Part shown: positions 17,038 to 24,808 of the stretch, piece by piece | Layout: each line of letters begins with the position of its first letter | Numbering within the stretch: position 1 is the first letter of the stretch | Source: an uncultured Algibacter sp. | Lineage (GTDB): Bacteria; Bacteroidota; Bacteroidia; Flavobacteriales; Flavobacteriaceae | Direction of reading: 5' to 3' | Assembly: GCA_938003745.1 (NCBI GenBank) | Contig: CALKXS010000085.1 | Location: 1-32,742 of the forward strand | DNA: 32,742 bases | The notes under the pieces: model-generated | The model's database searches: none | The model's input: only the letters and a program-made list of their open reading frames with translations | Told to the model about the DNA's origin: nothing | Program-made: the position numbers and the translations under genes

Positions 17038-17122
17038 AAATGGAGAGAAAAAGGAACTTATTCTCAAACAGAATTTTTTTTAGGAACTAGAGCCAAAATC
17101 TTTTTTTAGTGTGTTATATATT

Positions 17123-17806
17123 CTAATTCTTCCTTTGTACCACCTCAAAAACAGCATTATCATCGCATTTTAAAGTCTTGCTAGGGTATTTTAAGAGTAG
17201 CGCGTAATCATGAGTAGCCATTAATATGGTGTTTCCGTTTTTATTAATATCTTGTAAAACTTCCATTACCTCAATACTAGTTTGTGGATCAAGATTACCA
17301 GTAGGTTCATCTGCTATAATTAATTCAGGATTATTAAGAAGTGCTCTAGCAATAGCGATACGTTGCTGTTCCCCTCCAGAAAGTTCATGCGGAAATTTGA
17401 AACCTTTCGTTTTCATATCAGTTTTAGTTAAAACTTCTTCAACACGAGTATTCATTTCTGTTTTGTCTTTCCAGCCAGTTGCTTTTAAAACAAATAATAA
17501 ATTATCGTTTATAGTTCTATCGTTAAGAAGTTTGAAATCTTGAAAAACAACACCTAGTTTTCTTCGTAAAAAAGGAATTTCTTTTTCTTTAAGTGTTTTT
17601 AAATTATAATCAACAATATGTCCTTCGCCTTCTTTTAAAGGTAAATCGCCATAAAGTGTTTTCATAAAACTACTTTTACCAGTTCCTGTTTTTCCAATTA
17701 GATAAACAAAATCACCTTTGTTAATCTCTACATTAACATCAGTAAGGACTAAACTTTCTCCTTGGTAAATTGAGGCGTTTTTTAATTGTAAAATTGAGTC
17801 AGGCAT
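17123..17806 (-). CDS. ftsE: Cell-division ABC transporter ATP-binding protein FtsE
   Basis: A 227-residue ABC ATPase that with the membrane protein FtsX controls septal peptidoglycan hydrolysis. Motifs: Walker A GKTGTGKSS (38-46), Q-loop VVFQDFKLL (87-94), signature LSGGEQQR (142-149), Walker B LIIADEPTGN (162-171), switch His199 in ATHD. The VFQDFKLLxDRTxxDN pattern after the Q-loop is characteristic of FtsE rather than LolD. No ftsX is adjacent. The gene is the right housekeeping border of the glycan island, 114 bases downstream of the deleted IS copy. No clear -7 element is seen in that gap. Confidence 0.9.
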   Translation of the reverse strand: MPDSILQLKNASIYQGESLVLTDVNVEINKGDFVYLIGKTGTGKSSFMKTLYGDLPLKEGEGHIVDYNLKTLKEKEIPFLRRKLGVVFQDFKLLNDRTINDNLLFVLKATGWKDKTEMNTRVEEVLTKTDMKTKGFKFPHELSGGEQQRIAIARALLNNPELIIADEPTGNLDPQTSIEVMEVLQDINKNGNTILMATHDYALLLKYPSKTLKCDDNAVFEVVQRKN

Positions 17807-17919
17807 AAAGTATAAATTTGAAGATACAAGTTTAGAGTTTAAAGTTTAACATAACAAACCATAAAGTTGAAATTTTATTGTTATCTAATTTTTTAATTCA
17901 TGTAAACACAAAGAATAAT

Positions 17920-18401
17920 TTGAATATCCGTAATTAGGCATAATTATAAAAAAGGCTTATTTTAGATAAAAAAATAAGGATGAATATTTTCAGTTTTACA
18001 GCCCATTTTGATGGTGAGGAGTCCTGTCGTAATCACTTTAATGCAGAGCGAGATAAAATAGGAGTTCTCTGTAAAAGATGTGCTCACGATAGTCATTATT
18101 GGATAAAAAGTAAATGGAGTTATGAGTGTAAAAAATGCCGAAGTAGAACCTCGTTAAGAAGCGGCACAATTATGCAAAGTTCAAACCTATCTTTTCTAGT
18201 TTGGTATAAAACGATGTTTCTACTAACCGCAACTAAAAAGGGTTTTTCCAGTAAGGTTATCACAAAATAAAAGGAAAGTATCTTCAATTATACCTCAATG
18301 AATTTGTATATAAATTAAACCGAAGATACTTTGAAGATAAGCTCTTTGATAGACTTGTAATAGCAAATATTACTGGATTATGAGTGAAAACGGATATTCA
18401 A
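17920..18401 (+). mobile_element. Internally deleted IS1595-family element (copy B)
   Basis: The 482-base element is bounded by perfect 12-bp inverted repeats, TTGAATATCCGT (17920-17931) and ACGGATATTCAA (18390-18401), extendable by one T/A pair. Its left part encodes the transposase zinc-ribbon N-terminus and its right part matches copy A to the end, but the middle of the transposase gene is gone. It is therefore a non-autonomous, MITE-like derivative. A perfect 8-bp target duplication is not visible: the left flank ends agaataat, the right flank begins atataatt. Confidence 0.85.
17980..18383 (+). pseudogene. IS1595-family transposase, N- and C-terminal parts fused out of frame
   Basis: The ATG at 17980 opens a 96-codon frame ending at TAA (18268-18270). 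Its product has a zinc-ribbon: VLCKRCAHDSHYWIKS followed by YECKKCRSRTSLRSGT, i.e. two CxxC pairs about 16 residues apart, as at the N-terminus of IS1595-family transposases, then WYKTMFLLTATKKGFSSK. From 18264 the sequence becomes the last 39 codons seen in copy A, but in another frame (offset 2), ending at TGA 18381-18383. The catalytic DDE residues are missing, so it cannot transpose by itself. Confidence 0.85.
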
Positions 18402-18948
18402 ATATAATTATCACTATAATAGATATTACATAAGCTTGTAAAGCAAAATACGATTTAAAAATACTTTTTAACTTTAGTTTCATCTCCAAAACAAAAGTGG
18501 CGTAAAAAATAATAACAAGTAAACCTAAATGCACTATACAATAACGAAAATAATTGAAGCTAGGAAAACCTAAAGATATATCTGGAGTAATAACACCTTG
18601 CACTGTTCCTGCTATGATCCAGAAAAGCAATATTTCATACATCCATAATTTTCTATAATAGCCAAAAACGGGAATAAACAAAGCCATTAAGCTACATAAA
18701 TACAATGGCAAATCTTTATTTAGGTTATATGAACCAGAATAAATTTGCCAAATATGGAAACATAAAACAGTTAATAACACAGTAATTGAACAAAATAATA
18801 AGATCTGCTCTTGTTTGTATTTACTGAAATTGTTTTTTGAAAAGAGTATAAATATTATAGCAATAATAAAAGTTACTAGTATTGGAAGCATATGATCAAG
18901 ACCAACTCTATTAAACAAAAAAAATGCATTACAAATTAAAAAATTCAT
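18370..18948 (-). pseudogene. YwaF-like (TIGR02206) membrane protein, C-terminus replaced by IS sequence
   Basis: A 192-codon frame with about six membrane helices. LPLYLCSLMALFIPVFGYYR, AGTVQGVITPDIS and FPSFNYFRYCIVHLGLLVII are hallmarks of the TIGR02206/YwaF-like integral membrane family. The family normally continues for some 30-40 residues with another helix; here the frame enters IS copy B, and its last ten residues (FEYPFSLIIQ) are encoded by the inverted repeat and IS end. The DNA on the other side of the IS does not encode an obvious missing part. I use the ATG at 18948 because longer starts overlap folD. It probably formed the end of the ffh-folD operon. Confidence 0.7.
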
Positions 18949-18976
18949 AATGCAACTTAAGTATCTCTTATTTCTC

Positions 18977-19858
18977 TTATTTATTATTATGTCTCTCTCT
19001 AGACAGCAAAGTGTTTTTAAGAAGCATAGCAATTGTCATAGGTCCAACCCCGCCAGGAACTGGTGTTATATAACTTGCTTTCTTACTAACACTCTCAAAC
19101 TCCACATCTCCTGCAAGTCTGTAACCATTCTTTTTGGTTTGATCTGGAATTCTAGTAATTCCAACATCAATAACAACAACATCTTCCTTAACCATATCTC
19201 CTGTTAAAAATTCAGAGATACCAATAGCAGCAACAATTATATCTGCGCTTTTTGTAACTTCTTTTAAGTTTTTAGAGCGACTGTGAACTACAGTAACAGT
19301 TGCATCTCCGGCCTTACGCTTTTGACTCATTAAAATACTCATAGGACGACCAACAATATGACTTCTTCCCATAACTACAACATTCTTCCCTGAAGTTTCA
19401 ACTTGATATCTTTCTAACAACTCCATAATACCGTATGGTGTAGCAGGCAAGAACGTTGGCAAATCTAAAGCCATTCGCCCTACATTTGTTGGGTGAAAAC
19501 CATCAACATCCTTATCTGGCTCTATAGCCATTAAAATTTTTTGTTCATCAATTTGATCTGGTAAAGGTAATTGAACTATAAACCCATCAATATTAGGATC
19601 TGTATTTAAGTCGTTTATCTTTTCTAACAATTCTTCTTCAGAAGTATATTCTGGTAATTCAACAAGAGTTGAATTAAAACCTATACGCTCACAAGCTTTA
19701 ACCTTTGCATTCACATAAGTCATACTCGCACCATCAGACCCAACTAAAATAGCTGCAAGATGTGGCACTTTTTCTCCTTTAGAAACCATTGACTTTACAT
19801 GCTCAGCGATTTCATCTTTTATATCGTTACTTACTTTTTTACCGTCTAAAATTGTCAT
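18977..19858 (-). CDS. folD: Bifunctional methylenetetrahydrofolate dehydrogenase/cyclohydrolase
   Basis: A 293-residue cytoplasmic enzyme that interconverts methylene-, methenyl- and 10-formyl-tetrahydrofolate. Key motifs: YVNAK (48-52) with the catalytic lysine Lys52, [10 protein letters not shown] (91-100), [19 protein letters not shown]-site GRSHIVGRP (164-172), DVGITRI and the C-terminal [12 protein letters not shown] signature. Length is normal and no defect is seen. It lies 39 bases downstream of ffh on the same strand and 28 bases upstream of the truncated membrane gene, so the three look like one transcript. Confidence 0.95.
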   Translation of the reverse strand: MTILDGKKVSNDIKDEIAEHVKSMVSKGEKVPHLAAILVGSDGASMTYVNAKVKACERIGFNSTLVELPEYTSEEELLEKINDLNTDPNIDGFIVQLPLPDQIDEQKILMAIEPDKDVDGFHPTNVGRMALDLPTFLPATPYGIMELLERYQVETSGKNVVVMGRSHIVGRPMSILMSQKRKAGDATVTVVHSRSKNLKEVTKSADIIVAAIGISEFLTGDMVKEDVVVIDVGITRIPDQTKKNGYRLAGDVEFESVSKKASYITPVPGGVGPMTIAMLLKNTLLSRERHNNK

Positions 19859-19897
19859 CTTAGTTATTGTGTAATGTTTATTCTTTTATTCAATAAA

Positions 19898-21226
19898 TTA
19901 CTTCATCCCTTTCATCATCTGCATCATCTTTTTACCTCCGCCACCTTGCATCATCTTCATCATTTTGCTCATTTGGTTAAACTGCTTTAAAAGTTGATTT
20001 ACTTGTTGCACAGAAGTTCCAGAACCTTTACCTATACGCTTCTTTCTACTTGCATTTATAATTGCAGGATTTGTTCTTTCTTTTGGCGTCATAGAATGAA
20101 TAATAGCTTCAATACCTTTGAAGGCATCATCATCAATATCTACATCTTTAAGCATTTTTCCAGCACCAGGTATCATTCCCATAAGATCTTTCATGTTACC
20201 CATTTTCTTAATTTGCTGAATCTGCTTTAAGAAATCATCAAAACCAAATTGATTTTTAGCAATCTTCTTTTGGAGCTTACGAGCTTCCTCTTCATCAAAT
20301 TGTTCTTGTGCGCGTTCAACTAAAGATACAACATCCCCCATTCCAAGAATACGATCTGCCATACGTGATGGATAGAATACATCAATAGCTTCCATTTTCT
20401 CACCTGTACCAATAAACTTTATTGGTTTGTTTACAACAGATTTAATAGAAATTGCAGCTCCACCTCTAGTATCACCATCTAATTTTGTAAGGATAACCCC
20501 ATCAAAATTTAAAACATCATTGAAGGCTTTTGCAGTATTTACAGCATCTTGCCCTGTCATAGAATCTACAACAAATAAAGTTTCTTGTGGCTGAATAGCA
20601 GAATGAATATTAGATATCTCTGTCATCATCGCTTCATCAACGGCTAAACGACCAGCAGTATCTATTATAACCACATTATGTCCATTAGCCTTTGCATGAG
20701 CAATACCTGCTTGCGAAATAGCAACAGGGTCATTATTCCCTCTATCACTAAAAACCTCAACACCAATTTGCTCTCCAACAACATGTAATTGATCTATTGC
20801 TGCAGGACGATACACATCACAAGCAACCAATAAAGGTTTCTTTGTTTTTTTATTTTTAAGATAATTAGCTAGTTTTCCAGAAAAGGTTGTTTTACCAGAA
20901 CCTTGTAATCCTGACATTAAAATTACACTTGGTGTTCCAGAAAGGTTAATTCCTTCTGCATCACCTCCCATAAGTTCTGTTAACTCATCTTTAACGATTT
21001 TAACCATAAGTTGCCCTGGCTGTAATGTAGTTAATACATCCTGTCCAAGCGCTTTTTCTTTAACTCTGGTGGTAAAACTTTTAGCTATTTTAAAGTTTAC
21101 ATCGGCATCAAGTAATGCCCTTCGTACTTCTTTTAAAGTTTCGGCAACATTAACCTCTGTGATACTTCCGTGCCCTTTTAAAACGTGTAACGCCTTATCT
21201 AACTTATCGCTTAAATTATTAAACAT
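19898..21226 (-). CDS. ffh: Signal recognition particle protein Ffh (SRP54)
   Basis: A 442-residue SRP GTPase that binds signal peptides and 4.5S RNA and delivers nascent chains to FtsY. The N domain (1-85) carries the helix with ALLDADVNFKI. The G domain has GLQGSGKTT (106-114), DVYRPAA, DTAGR (189-193) and TKLDGD (247-252). The M domain starts near 300 with IQQIKKMGNMKDLMGMIPG and contains the RNA-binding SRKKRIGKGSGT motif, ending in a methionine-rich tail (QMSKMMKMMQGG..KKMMQMMKGMK) that lines the signal-peptide groove. No abnormality is seen. First gene of the ffh-folD unit. Confidence 0.96.
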   Translation of the reverse strand: MFNNLSDKLDKALHVLKGHGSITEVNVAETLKEVRRALLDADVNFKIAKSFTTRVKEKALGQDVLTTLQPGQLMVKIVKDELTELMGGDAEGINLSGTPSVILMSGLQGSGKTTFSGKLANYLKNKKTKKPLLVACDVYRPAAIDQLHVVGEQIGVEVFSDRGNNDPVAISQAGIAHAKANGHNVVIIDTAGRLAVDEAMMTEISNIHSAIQPQETLFVVDSMTGQDAVNTAKAFNDVLNFDGVILTKLDGDTRGGAAISIKSVVNKPIKFIGTGEKMEAIDVFYPSRMADRILGMGDVVSLVERAQEQFDEEEARKLQKKIAKNQFGFDDFLKQIQQIKKMGNMKDLMGMIPGAGKMLKDVDIDDDAFKGIEAIIHSMTPKERTNPAIINASRKKRIGKGSGTSVQQVNQLLKQFNQMSKMMKMMQGGGGKKMMQMMKGMK

Positions 21227-21251
21227 AGTTTTATTAAAATTTTAACAAATA

Positions 21252-21259
21252 CAAATTTA
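21252..21259 (-). promoter_or_regulatory. Possible -7 element for ffh
   Basis: TAAATTTG on the minus strand (CAAATTTA on the plus strand) fits TAnnTTTG and lies 25 bases before the ffh ATG. No clear -33 TTG is present at the expected spacing. Confidence 0.35.
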
Positions 21260-21311
21260 GTGATTTGAAGTGTATTATAGAAGTATCGCATTATAAAATA
21301 TATAAACAAAA

Positions 21312-21348
21312 AAAGGAGCTATTAAATTTTTAATTTAATAGCTCCTTT
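21312..21348 (-). terminator. Strong rho-independent terminator downstream of the lipoprotein gene
   Basis: AAAGGAGCTATTAAAT (21312-21327) pairs perfectly with ATTTAATAGCTCCTTT (21333-21348) around a 5-base loop. Read on the minus strand, the stem is followed by a T-run (plus-strand A-run 21308-21314), as expected for terminating the minus-strand gene that ends at 21401. It separates that gene from ffh. Confidence 0.8.
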
Positions 21349-21400
21349 AAGGTAACCTAATCTATATAACCTAACCCCCTTAAAGAAGGAGATTACTTTT

Positions 21401-23167
21401 TTATTTTTCTAATTTTTCTAGCACTAAGGTTCTTTTAACGCCCCCATTGTTATCAAAATCTTTTAACTCGATCCTATCCTCTTGAATTTCTACTAATCTC
21501 CATCTATGTCTTAATATACTTAATGGAGCTTCATCAGTTTGTAAGTTTAAATCGAACTGTAATTTCTCTTCTTTATAAATTAACCAAGATCCAAGCTCTA
21601 AATTATCATTATCATCTTTAAGAATTATGTGCCCTGAGAAAGAAAAATTAAAAACATAAGATGTGTAATCTTGAGTTTTGTTTACTTCGTTATCATTATA
21701 TAAAGCTACAGCCCACTCTCCGTCTGATATTTTTAATCTATTTGCTTCTTGATCTTGCTTACAATGGTTGTTTAAAACCATTCTATTATCTCCAGATTCT
21801 AATACAACTTTAGCAGACGTAGCAGAAGCAACAATCCATTCTTTTTCTAAATTTAACCTAGAATTCTGACTATCCAAAGTAATTTTTAAGATTGTTTCTT
21901 GATTATCGTTATAGTGAACGGTATAATTTCCAGGCTCAGAAAATTTTCTTTGTAAAAGGAAACTATTATCGCTGTAAAAATTTAAAGCCATTCCTATATA
22001 GTTATCTTCAAAAGAGTTTCCAGCAACCGACAATGATTCTATTCGCCATATGCAATTAGATAAATAACCTTTAACCTCTTCATTTTGGCTTTCTTTTGGA
22101 GTTAAATCAATATCACAGTTTTTTTCTAAAATAATTTTATTTTCTGAAGATTCGAAAATTCTTATTTTGCCATATTCAATATCATAAACAAGCCACTCTA
22201 ATGTAAAGTCTGCTAAAGTTTCAAAATTCATTTTCAATAAAGCCCCTCTATTAGAAATTCTAGTACTCCAAGTTCCTGTTAATAAATCTCCATTTTTAGA
22301 GCGCATTTTAACAATATCATCTTCTTTAAAATTTAAAGCATATTCTCCATATTGAGCTGTATTATCTTGATTATTTCTTTTAAATTCATAAACTACCCAA
22401 GGACAAATCTTTAAATATTCATCTAAATGTTCTTTAGTAAAATCATCATCATTATGATCATTATCATCATCTTCATCACATGTATTTTTTGCAGAATCAA
22501 TTGTAGTTTCTAATTCTTCATTATTATTTACAATAACCTCAGTTCCATCTGCTAATTTCATTGTTGCAGGAAAATTAAGACTTGCAAAAACTTCCACATT
22601 TTTAACTCGCTTTATAAAACGGTTTAATTCTTTATCATTTTCAATATTTACAACATTGATAACTTGAAAGTTTGCATTATAAACTGAAAAAGAAATAGGA
22701 TATTGAAAATCTATACACTCAATATCATCATCTTCTTCATTTTCGTCTTTACAATCTGTAATTAGTTCATCCATAGCTTGACGATCAGCAATAACTACTT
22801 CTTCATAATCTGATAAAATAATCTTAATAGGAAAAACAATATCCAATCTATCATCATCATCATCAAACTCATCATAAATAGCTTCTATCTTTTTAAAACC
22901 TTCTTTAGATTCTATAATTATTTCAAGCCCTCTTATTTTAACAGTAACTGGTAATTCTATAGATAAACAACTTGCTTGGTCTATAATATTATCTGCAGAA
23001 CCATCCATTAGTGATGCTGAACTAATTAAAGATGTTAATGCAGAATCTGCTACAAGAGATTCATTTTCATCAGGTTGAGCTACATCTACAACTTCTTCTT
23101 GACAAGAAGAAAAGATTAAAAAGGCCAAAAAAGGTAATAGCAAAAATATTCTCAATTGATTTTTCAT
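21401..23167 (-). CDS. Large acidic lipoprotein with repeated domains
   Basis: 588 residues from the ATG at 23167: charged start, hydrophobic LLLPFLAFLIFSSC with lipobox Cys22. Residues 67-240 hold four related segments of about 40 residues (for example VFPIKIILSDYEEVVI, LNFPATMKLADGTEVIV), separated by acidic runs FDDDDD, ENEEDDD and DEDDDNDHNDDD. Residues 254-588 hold three copies of a lipocalin-like module of about 100 residues, each opening with a conserved W (ICPWVVYEF, NCIWRIESL, DGEWAVALY) and two ending in an ILEKNC/VLNNHC-type strand. It is probably anchored at the outer membrane; the acidic runs could bind divalent cations. An ATG 8 codons upstream is less likely because the candidate promoter lies so close. 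Divergent from the sigma gene. Confidence 0.75.
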   Translation of the reverse strand: MKNQLRIFLLLPFLAFLIFSSCQEEVVDVAQPDENESLVADSALTSLISSASLMDGSADNIIDQASCLSIELPVTVKIRGLEIIIESKEGFKKIEAIYDEFDDDDDRLDIVFPIKIILSDYEEVVIADRQAMDELITDCKDENEEDDDIECIDFQYPISFSVYNANFQVINVVNIENDKELNRFIKRVKNVEVFASLNFPATMKLADGTEVIVNNNEELETTIDSAKNTCDEDDDNDHNDDDFTKEHLDEYLKICPWVVYEFKRNNQDNTAQYGEYALNFKEDDIVKMRSKNGDLLTGTWSTRISNRGALLKMNFETLADFTLEWLVYDIEYGKIRIFESSENKIILEKNCDIDLTPKESQNEEVKGYLSNCIWRIESLSVAGNSFEDNYIGMALNFYSDNSFLLQRKFSEPGNYTVHYNDNQETILKITLDSQNSRLNLEKEWIVASATSAKVVLESGDNRMVLNNHCKQDQEANRLKISDGEWAVALYNDNEVNKTQDYTSYVFNFSFSGHIILKDDNDNLELGSWLIYKEEKLQFDLNLQTDEAPLSILRHRWRLVEIQEDRIELKDFDNNGGVKRTLVLEKLEK

Positions 23168-23200
23168 GGTATTTAATTTTGGATTACACATAGTTTTTTT

Positions 23201-23236
23201 ATTATAAGACAGGATAATTTTAAAAAACCCTACCCT
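23201..23236 (-). promoter_or_regulatory. Candidate ECF-sigma promoter of the lipoprotein gene
   Basis: On the minus strand AGGGTAGGG (23236-23228), 16 bases, then TGTCTTATAAT. The same bipartite element with the same 16-base spacer precedes fecR (23860-23895). It leaves a leader of about 30 bases to the ATG at 23167. The pairing suggests a -35/-10 set for the sigma factor encoded between the two sites. Sequence match is seen directly; function is inferred. Confidence 0.55.
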
Positions 23237-23281
23237 ATATCATGTTTTTTTTTACTTTAGTGCCATCAACTCCTTATAAGA

Positions 23282-23797
23282 ATGGCAAAACAGCTACATG
23301 ATAATATATGCGAAGAGCACATTTTTTCTTCAATCTTCAATAAGCATTCTAAAGATTTACATAATTTCTTATACTATAAGTTTGGAGATTTATTGAATCC
23401 TAAAGACAAAGTGCAAGAAGCTTTTGTTAAACTATGGCAAAATTGTTCTAAGGTTTCTCCAGAGAAAGCGAAGAGTTTTGTTTTTAGTACTGCAAACAAT
23501 TTAATGCTAAATGAAGTTGCGCATCAAAAAGTAGTTTTAAAACATCAACAAACTAAACCTAAAAGTTATACTAATGAAAATCCTGAATTTTTAATGCAGG
23601 AGAGTGAGTATAATGATAAATTACAAAAAGCACTTTCTAATTTAACAGAAGCGCAACGCTCTGCCTTTTTAATGAATAGAGTTGAAGGGAAACGGTTTAA
23701 AGAAATTGCCGAAATTTTAGACATATCTACTAAAGCTGTTGAAAAACGAATTTACGGTGCATTGAAAAAATTAAGGAAAGATATTAAAGAATTGTAA
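23282..23797 (+). CDS. ECF-type RNA polymerase sigma-70 factor
   Basis: A 171-residue extracytoplasmic-function sigma factor. Region 2 is about residues 18-85 (KDLHNFLYYKFGD, DKVQEAFVKLWQN, AKSFVFSTANNLMLNE) and region 4 about 112-165 (LSNLTEAQRSAFLMNRVEG, FKEIAEILDISTKAVEKRIY), the helix-turn-helix that reads the -35 box. This FecI-like type is typical of Bacteroidota, where a membrane FecR holds it until a TonB receptor signals. Its anti-sigma factor and receptor follow directly. The gene's own start is preceded by a one-mismatch -7 element, TACTTTAG (23253-23260), so it may be expressed from a housekeeping promoter. Confidence 0.9.
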   Translation: MAKQLHDNICEEHIFSSIFNKHSKDLHNFLYYKFGDLLNPKDKVQEAFVKLWQNCSKVSPEKAKSFVFSTANNLMLNEVAHQKVVLKHQQTKPKSYTNENPEFLMQESEYNDKLQKALSNLTEAQRSAFLMNRVEGKRFKEIAEILDISTKAVEKRIYGALKKLRKDIKEL

Positions 23798-23859
23798 TGC
23801 TTAATTAAAAACCAACATTTTACATCCTTCAAGAATTTAAATATTATTTTTTTCAAAGA

Positions 23860-23895
23860 AGGGTAGGGAAAAATAAAAGTTAACTGTTATATAAT
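23860..23895 (+). promoter_or_regulatory. Candidate ECF-sigma promoter of the fecR-TonB operon
   Basis: AGGGTAGGG (23860-23868), 16 bases, then TGTTATATAAT (23885-23895), lying 13 bases before the fecR ATG. The two boxes and spacer match the element upstream of the divergent lipoprotein gene. The short distance to the ATG implies a leader of about 5-12 bases, which is tight but possible. Confidence 0.55.
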
Positions 23896-23908
23896 TGAAT
23901 AAGTAATC

Positions 23909-24808
23909 ATGAATAGAGAAGAACTCATATCGAAATGGTTAGATAAGAATCTAAATGATCAAGAACTTGAAGCGTTTAAGAACCTTGAGGACTATAATGA
24001 TTTGATAACGTTAAACAATAACTTACAGACTTTTAAGGCTGATAAATACAATACGTCTATTGAATTAGAAAACGTTTTATCTATTGTTAGAAGTAATAAG
24101 CAACAATCAACTACGCATTGGTTTAATCCTTTAATTAAGGTTGCAGCAATTCTTGCTATTAGTTTTGGTTTATATTTTTATACAACAACATTAAACACAA
24201 CTATTGATACCTCTATAGCACAAAAAACCATAGTAGAGTTGCCAGACACATCTAGCGCTTCGCTTAATTCAAAATCCTATTTAGCTTTTAATAAAAAGAA
24301 TTGGGAAAACGAACGTAATGTAGAGTTACAAGGTGAGGCATTTTTTAAAGTTGCTAAAGGTTCTAGTTTTAATGTCATCACAAAAATAGGAACTATCACT
24401 GTTTACGGTACAGAATTTAATGTAAAACAAAGAGAAAATTATTTTGAAGTTATTTGCTACGAAGGTTTAGTTGGCGTTAAATACGAATCTCAAGAAACTA
24501 AATTAAAACCTGGCGACAGTTTTTTAATTATAGAAGGGAAACAAATTGCTAAAGAAAAAGAAAGCATGTCAACACCTTCGTGGATAAATAATGAAAGTCA
24601 GTTTAAAAGTGTGCCTTTTGGTGAAGTTATTGCAGAATTTGAAAGACAGTACAATGTTAATTTCACACTTCTAAATATTGATAATAACCTATTATTTACT
24701 GGTGGTTTTCCTCATGGCAACATTGATGTTGCTTTAAAAAACATTACCTTACCTATTGGCATTAAATCAAATAAAGAACAAAACTCTATTATTTTAAAGC
24801 GTGAATAG
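23909..24808 (+). CDS. FecR-family anti-sigma factor
   Basis: A 299-residue inner-membrane regulator. Cytoplasmic N-terminus 1-70 (ELISKWLDKNLNDQELEAF, the sigma-binding part), one membrane helix about 74-92 (LIKVAAILAISFGLYFY), then the periplasmic FecR domain (VELPDTSSASLNSKSYLAF, ERNVELQGEAFFKVAKGSS, FNVITKIGTITVYGTEFNV, then LVGVKYESQETKLKPGDSF) and the C-terminal DUF4974/STN-like part (FGEVIAEFERQYNVNFTLL). It would keep the sigma factor inactive until the receptor signals. It starts 112 bases after the sigma gene, behind a candidate sigma-dependent promoter, and overlaps the receptor gene by 8 bases. Confidence 0.9.
   Translation: MNREELISKWLDKNLNDQELEAFKNLEDYNDLITLNNNLQTFKADKYNTSIELENVLSIVRSNKQQSTTHWFNPLIKVAAILAISFGLYFYTTTLNTTIDTSIAQKTIVELPDTSSASLNSKSYLAFNKKNWENERNVELQGEAFFKVAKGSSFNVITKIGTITVYGTEFNVKQRENYFEVICYEGLVGVKYESQETKLKPGDSFLIIEGKQIAKEKESMSTPSWINNESQFKSVPFGEVIAEFERQYNVNFTLLNIDNNLLFTGGFPHGNIDVALKNITLPIGIKSNKEQNSIILKRE

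Noticed and set aside
16882-17109. Plus-strand open frame of about 75 codons (ends ...SQTEFFLGTRAKIFF)
   Set aside because: It lies opposite the N-terminal part of the methyltransferase remnant, whose cysteine motifs are readable on the minus strand; it has no start signal or recognised motif.
17912-18409. Target-site duplication around copy B
   Set aside because: Flanks agaataat and atataatt share only an offset ATAATT, which is expected by chance in such AT-rich DNA.
18949-19032. Longer N-terminus for the YwaF-like gene
   Set aside because: It would overlap the 3' end of folD and add a cysteine-rich segment unlike the family; the ATG at 18948 leaves a normal 28-base gap.
21312-21348. Long inverted repeat considered as a transposon end
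   Set aside because: It is a compact stem with a 5-base loop and a T-run, placed just after a gene end, so it is a terminator.
23168-23191. Upstream ATG adding eight residues to the lipoprotein
   Set aside because: It lies about 10 bases from the candidate -10 box, and the shorter start gives a standard lipoprotein signal with Cys22.
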